Positions 15,709-18,788 of a stretch of DNA of 18,788 bases are shown one piece after another. Position 1 is the first letter of the stretch, and every line of letters begins with the position of its first letter. The stretch is from Lachnospiraceae bacterium UBA3643 (GTDB lineage: Bacteria > Bacillota > Clostridia > Lachnospirales > Lachnospiraceae). The notes below the pieces were generated by a model, which saw nothing but the letters and a program-made list of their open reading frames with translations, was not told the origin of the DNA and ran no database searches. Location of the stretch: the NCBI GenBank assembly GCA_002373855.1, contig DFKO01000026.1, forward strand, positions 1 through 18,788, given 5' to 3'. Made by a program: the position numbers and the translations under genes.

Positions 15709-16725
15709 TCAGTTAAAAATATCGCTTATCTTTCCGATCAGTCTGATCATGCATACTTTACAGACAAAAAGTGCATATTTTATAACATAAAGTACATCAT
15801 ATAATATCCCTTTTTTCCCGTAATTGAGTGTAGCTGTTGCAAAATCGTTATCGGAAAATCCACCTGTGACATCCGGAAGTTCATTTATTTCTTTTCGCAC
15901 TCTGAAGACATCACGATATGTATTTCTGAATCTTGCATCTATTGCATTCTCCAGCTTGTATCCGTGTTCTTTGCTGATTTTTTTTAAATCATCACAGTTT
16001 CTTATATTGATCAGGCTCTGGGTCAGTACCGAAATCTTATTCCATGTACTTTCCTCAAGCTGTCTGTATGCAAAAGCATTATCCGGGATATAATATACAT
16101 CCGACAATCCTATATGCCACAGTGTGATGATACTGTCATCAAATATTTTTCCTTTTAGTACCTCTGTATTTCTCGAATATTTATTTCGAAAAATAAAAGT
16201 TGCTGAGTGAGCATAATATCTTCGCCAGAATTTATTATTTTTTATGACCATCTCCCTGTCGCCGAGATTAACATATTCCTCATCACGTCCGTCCTTTTCA
16301 TAATGATAATTAAACGGATGAAAGCATCCTGATATCTCCGGATGTTTTTCAAGGATATCTATCTGCTTTTGGAATTTGGTATCTGTTGTATAGTAGTCAT
16401 CCCCGTCAAGGAAATTGACATACTGCCCTTTTGTAAACCCCAGCAAGTATATTCTGTTATCTGTCTGACGTTCCAGGATTTTATATTTTCTCTCCTTTGT
16501 ACCGGGGACAAGGAAATATCTGCAAACTTCAGGATATTTTTCACTGTATTCTTTTAATATGTCTGTAGTTTTGTCTGTGGAGTTGTCATCTCCCATCAGT
16601 ATCTCAAATTTAAAATCAGTTTTTTGTGAAAGCACAGATTCCAATGTCTGCCTTACATATTTTTCCTGATTGTAAAAAATGATGATTACCGACAACAATA
16701 TATCATCACTGGTTCTCTCTGTCAT
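15709..16725 (-). CDS. Family 2 glycosyltransferase
   Basis: This 338-residue protein begins after a short lead with LLSVIIIFYNQEKYVRQTLE (about 10-29), then LMGDDNSTDKT (about 43-53) and FLDGDDYY (about 105-112), matching GT2-A donor and metal sites. FHPFNYH comes later. A possible amphipathic or weakly hydrophobic stretch near the C-terminus (about 308-330) could dock it on the membrane. The middle part has no recognisable acceptor signature, so the sugar is unknown. It is separated from the GNAT gene by 13 bases and from the next GT2 gene by 7. Start ATG at 16725 has only a weak ribosome site, but the N-terminus is the expected length. Confidence 0.92.
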   Translation of the reverse strand: MTERTSDDILLSVIIIFYNQEKYVRQTLESVLSQKTDFKFEILMGDDNSTDKTTDILKEYSEKYPEVCRYFLVPGTKERKYKILERQTDNRIYLLGFTKGQYVNFLDGDDYYTTDTKFQKQIDILEKHPEISGCFHPFNYHYEKDGRDEEYVNLGDREMVIKNNKFWRRYYAHSATFIFRNKYSRNTEVLKGKIFDDSIITLWHIGLSDVYYIPDNAFAYRQLEESTWNKISVLTQSLINIRNCDDLKKISKEHGYKLENAIDARFRNTYRDVFRVRKEINELPDVTGGFSDNDFATATLNYGKKGILYDVLYVIKYALFVCKVCMIRLIGKISDIFN

Positions 16726-16738
16726 ATAATCAGCCTGT

Positions 16739-17260
16739 TTATAAATAACATTTCATAAAAACAACTTTTTTGTCTGTACCGTTGTCAGAAAAACTTTCGG
16801 TACGCTCATCATAAATAAAACCGTTTTTTTCAAAAGCTCTTATGGAGGGAATATTACCCTCAACTATCCTCGCTGTAAGAGTCTTTATTCCCATATCATC
16901 CCGTGCAATGTCCTTCATGAGTTTCAAGGCGACAGTACCATATCCTTTTCCGGTATACTCCTCTGAAATAAATACTCCATACTCCGCTGTATGATTTTCA
17001 TTATCAATATCGCGAAAATAGACGCTTCCTATTTCTGTATCATTATCCGAAAGACAGACAATGAACTGTCTTGCCATTCCTGTTTTTATCTTTGTCTCAA
17101 TCCAGTTATGGTGTATTTCTCTTGTAAGCGGTGTTTTGACAATGAATCTGTCCATTACAGATTTGCTGTTGCGCCACCCTATTATTTTATCGGTGTCTGC
17201 TTCCGTCATAAGCCTTAATCCAACACCGTTTTGTGAGATTATATATTTATTATCTGTCAT
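16739..17260 (-). CDS. GNAT family N-acetyltransferase (RimJ/PseH-like)
   Basis: This 173-residue single-domain acetyltransferase opens with LRLMTEADTDKIIGWRNS (about 15-32), typical of the RimJ/RimL group and of sugar-amine acetyltransferases such as PseH. It has the acetyl-CoA pyrophosphate loop YTGKGYGT (about 102-109) after AEYGVFIS, and the C-terminal EGNIPSIRAFEKNGFIYD (about 134-151). Inside a glycosyltransferase cluster it may N-acetylate an amino sugar before transfer. Amino-sugar synthesis genes are not in view, so protein or small-molecule acetylation cannot be excluded. The start is well supported by GGAGG at 17267-17271, six bases before ATG. It is the only gene here preceded by a sizeable gap, which holds the hairpin block. 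Confidence 0.9.
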   Translation of the reverse strand: MTDNKYIISQNGVGLRLMTEADTDKIIGWRNSKSVMDRFIVKTPLTREIHHNWIETKIKTGMARQFIVCLSDNDTEIGSVYFRDIDNENHTAEYGVFISEEYTGKGYGTVALKLMKDIARDDMGIKTLTARIVEGNIPSIRAFEKNGFIYDERTESFSDNGTDKKVVFMKCYL

Positions 17261-17266
17261 TTTTTA

Positions 17267-17271
17267 CCTCC
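17267..17271 (-). promoter_or_regulatory. Strong ribosome binding site of the GNAT gene
   Basis: GGAGG on the minus strand is six bases before ATG at 17260. Its 5' side abuts the GCGAAGC motif at 17272-17278 and hairpin A, so folding of the leader could affect access to it. Confidence 0.8.
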
Positions 17272-17276
17272 GCGAA

Positions 17277-17301
17277 GCAAAATTACACATGTAATTTTTG
17301 C
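17277..17301. repeat. Inverted repeat A, with TACA-NN-TGTA core
   Basis: GCAAAATTAC at 17277-17286 is complementary to GTAATTTTTGC at 17291-17301, with one extra T. As DNA, arms AAAATTACA and TGTAATTTT are perfect around a CA spacer, giving the core TACACATGTA at 17284-17293. It can be read as an RNA hairpin with a four-base loop directly upstream of the ribosome site, or as an operator-like dyad. Confidence 0.8.
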
Positions 17302-17309
17302 TGAGTCGG

Positions 17310-17354
17310 GAAATTGGTGCGCACGCGAAGCGTCTCTCAAATCGCACCAATTTC
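17310..17354. repeat. Inverted repeat B, with nested mini-hairpin in its loop
   Basis: GAAATTGGTGCG at 17310-17321 is a perfect 12-base match to CGCACCAATTTC at 17343-17354. The 21-base loop contains ACGC-GAA-GCGT (17323-17333), a four-base-pair stem closed by a GAA triloop. The result is a hairpin inside a hairpin. Confidence 0.85.
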
Positions 17355-17355
17355 T

Positions 17356-17392
17356 GTTTGAAAGAAAAGCGCATCGGCGTTTTCTTTCAAAC
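17356..17392. repeat. Inverted repeat C, 13-bp perfect stem
   Basis: GTTTGAAAGAAAA at 17356-17368 is perfectly complementary to TTTTCTTTCAAAC at 17380-17392. Inside, CGC and GCG extend the stem beyond a single bulged G, closing on a four-base ATCG loop. In the minus-strand transcript it comes first after the membrane-protein gene and is only one base from repeat B. No T-run follows, so it is not a standard terminator. Confidence 0.85.
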
Positions 17393-17412
17393 TTAATCCT
17401 TTGGAGTCATCA

Positions 17413-18788
17413 TCACTCTGTTATTCTGTAAACGGTATATCTGCCACCAATTTCATCAACGGGCTGTAATTTTACGTTTACTGCATTCTCCAGAATATAA
17501 TTATTGCCTGTATAGTCATTCCTGACGATTATATACAGCTCCTGCGGGAGATCATTTATCTTTTCCTTCATCAGCGGGTGTCCTGTTATCCACCCTCCAA
17601 GCAGCATATAGTTTTCGTATGACGGATTATAGTCCTTTATCGCATATATACTGTGATTTACAACAGAATATACATCCAGGAGATAAAATCTGTCTCTGTT
17701 TTCTTTTACATATTCATACACCGGATCATCCGCAAAGATTCTGTCTGATTCTTCCCTGTAATCTGTTACAGAAGATTTTAATGAAAACAGCACAGCTACG
17801 GCAAACCCTGCAATAATGATTCCTGAAAATAAAGGTTTCAGTTTATTCTTCTCTGATATTTTACACATCAGTCCAAATATTACAGACGCTTCCATGAGCA
17901 AAGAGCTCACAAGGACTCTGTCGGGATAGCGCCCCATATATGCCAGGGCAATCCACAGAAATGACCTTGCCGCAAAAGCAGCCGGCAACGTCACAAGGAA
18001 TCCCGGTCTCTTATATACCAGGGAAGCAATTGCAAATGCGATATATAAAGCCATCAGAAAATAATGATAATACCTCATGGTTTCATATTTAAGCATATAA
18101 AAAATATATGTATAAACAGCATCCTTTATCCGACGGATCAATGTATTTCCCTGATTTTTATATTCGTTATAGCCTCTGAGTTTTTCAAGTATGCTCGCGG
18201 ATTCCTTCATGTAATCCGTAGAACTGTTTGTACTTAGGGCCATCGGCAATATCAAATCATATGCCTTATAAAGCAGTACGTCTTCCCCGGAAAGACCGTT
18301 TGCTTCATAATAATTTAAAGACTCCGTACCGGTTGTATCGATTACACCATAATCATATACACTTGTCCTTAATTCATTAAATTCCTTATATTCTCTCCAG
18401 TTTTCCCCTGTCGGAAGGCATCTGTTTATTATGAATAATAATGCAAAAACCAAAACAGATATAAAAAGAATTTTACCGTATTTTTTTAAAAATTCTTTCC
18501 TGCCCGCAAATAAAAGGTACAGTCCTGCCAGTCCCATAAAGGGAATGCTCATGAAAAACACATTTTCCCTGATGAGATAAGAGAGCATAAACATAACGAC
18601 TGCCGCAATCATGTCTCTCTTTTCTTTTGATGTGATCATCATAAACAGACCGCAGAAAACTGCAGTCGCAGAGACAACCGTGTAATGAAGCATTATATAA
18701 TTACCAAAGAACAGGCCGAGAAATACCAAGACCGCACATCCGGCACAAATACATTTTCTGCCCGGGGTGTCACCCATTCTCATCACTC
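17413..18788 (-). CDS. Polytopic membrane protein, probable GT-C-like glycosyltransferase, partial (N-terminus beyond window)
   Basis: The frame is open to the window edge. The first possible starts (GTG at 18786, ATG at 18783) are at the very end, with no room to see a ribosome site. The visible 457 residues have hydrophobic segments at about 13-33, 36-52, 59-72, 80-95, 104-121, 222-260, 263-310 and 318-336, a loop of about 100 residues at 122-220, and a hydrophilic tail at 337-457 expected outside the membrane. The tail includes YYL-like and LLGGWITGHPL segments (about 393-403). The catalytic acidic loop of GT-C enzymes would normally lie in the missing N-terminal part. The layout resembles the 707-residue protein at the other end of the window: many helices then an extracytoplasmic tail. 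I assign it from architecture and context only. An O-antigen-polymerase-like role is possible. Confidence 0.7.
   Translation of the reverse strand, partial: VMRMGDTPGRKCICAGCAVLVFLGLFFGNYIMLHYTVVSATAVFCGLFMMITSKEKRDMIAAVVMFMLSYLIRENVFFMSIPFMGLAGLYLLFAGRKEFLKKYGKILFISVLVFALLFIINRCLPTGENWREYKEFNELRTSVYDYGVIDTTGTESLNYYEANGLSGEDVLLYKAYDLILPMALSTNSSTDYMKESASILEKLRGYNEYKNQGNTLIRRIKDAVYTYIFYMLKYETMRYYHYFLMALYIAFAIASLVYKRPGFLVTLPAAFAARSFLWIALAYMGRYPDRVLVSSLLMEASVIFGLMCKISEKNKLKPLFSGIIIAGFAVAVLFSLKSSVTDYREESDRIFADDPVYEYVKENRDRFYLLDVYSVVNHSIYAIKDYNPSYENYMLLGGWITGHPLMKEKINDLPQELYIIVRNDYTGNNYILENAVNVKLQPVDEIGGRYTVYRITE

Larger units (their letters stand above)
17261..17412 (-). other. 152-bp intergenic block of three consecutive hairpins
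   Basis: This is the only gap of any size in the window. It contains three adjacent inverted repeats (17356-17392, 17310-17354, 17277-17301) and two GCGAAGC mini-hairpin motifs, ending at the GGAGG ribosome site of the GNAT gene. No protein-coding frame of useful length and no convincing -35/-10 promoter is visible on the minus strand. None of the hairpins is followed by a U-run in the direction of transcription, so ordinary intrinsic termination is unlikely. It may be a REP/MITE-like repeat, an mRNA processing or stability element, or a 5' leader controlling the downstream genes. Confidence 0.75.

Noticed and set aside
17356..17392. Hairpin C as a rho-independent terminator of the 17413-18788 gene
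   Set aside because: In the direction of transcription the stem is followed by A then GAAATTGG, not by a T-run, so it does not fit a standard terminator.
17393..17413. Six-codon ATG frame overlapping the stop of the membrane protein (TGATG)
   Set aside because: It encodes only about six residues before TAA and has no ribosome site of its own. I do not treat it as a leader peptide.

Overview
The window is one long single-direction block of surface-glycan genes. Every convincing gene lies on the minus strand, so transcription runs from position 18788 toward position 1, and both ends of the window cut through a gene. The DNA is AT-rich, with purine-rich Shine-Dalgarno sites (GGAGG, AAAGGA, AGAGGA), very tight gene packing and frequent AGA/AGG/ATA codons. 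This suggests a Gram-positive Firmicute, most likely a gut or rumen Clostridia of the Lachnospiraceae type (Butyrivibrio, Roseburia or Coprococcus-like). That placement is inference from style, not from a marker gene.

Layout in transcription order. (1) 18788-17413: C-terminal part of a multi-spanning membrane protein with an extracytoplasmic tail, probably a GT-C type glycosyltransferase. (2) 17412-17261: the only sizeable gap, about 150 bp, holding three consecutive inverted repeats plus two GCGAAGC mini-hairpin motifs. (3) 17260-13591: a GNAT acetyltransferase, two GT2 glycosyltransferases and a GT4 glycosyltransferase. (4) 13587-11782: a one-polypeptide ABC exporter of the lipid-linked-oligosaccharide flippase type. 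(5) 11782-6721: a GT4, a probable GT-D fold glycosyltransferase, a second GT4 of the TQSG subfamily, a DUF5672 protein and a GT2. (6) 6692-4937: a GtrB/DPM1-like membrane-anchored GT2 overlapping a further GT2. (7) 4918-2620: an MBOAT O-acyltransferase overlapping a membrane-anchored SGNH-type protein. (8) 2569-446: a 707-residue GT-C-like membrane protein. (9) 443-1: the N-terminal part of another DPM1-like GT2, cut by the window edge.

Working model (inference): cytoplasmic GT2, GT4, GT-D and DUF5672 enzymes build an oligosaccharide on a polyprenyl carrier, and the ABC exporter flips it. The DPM1-like enzymes make polyprenyl-phosphate sugars that the GT-C proteins use outside the membrane, and the MBOAT/SGNH pair O-acylates the product. 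I see no recognisable Wzx flippase, Wzy polymerase, initiating phosphoglycosyltransferase or nucleotide-sugar synthesis gene, so the window is an interior slice of a larger locus. Outside 17261-17412 the gaps are at most about 50 bp, several genes overlap, and I see no internal terminator. There are no tRNA, rRNA, CRISPR or transposase genes. The glycan machinery belongs to known families; the hairpin block is the least explained element.
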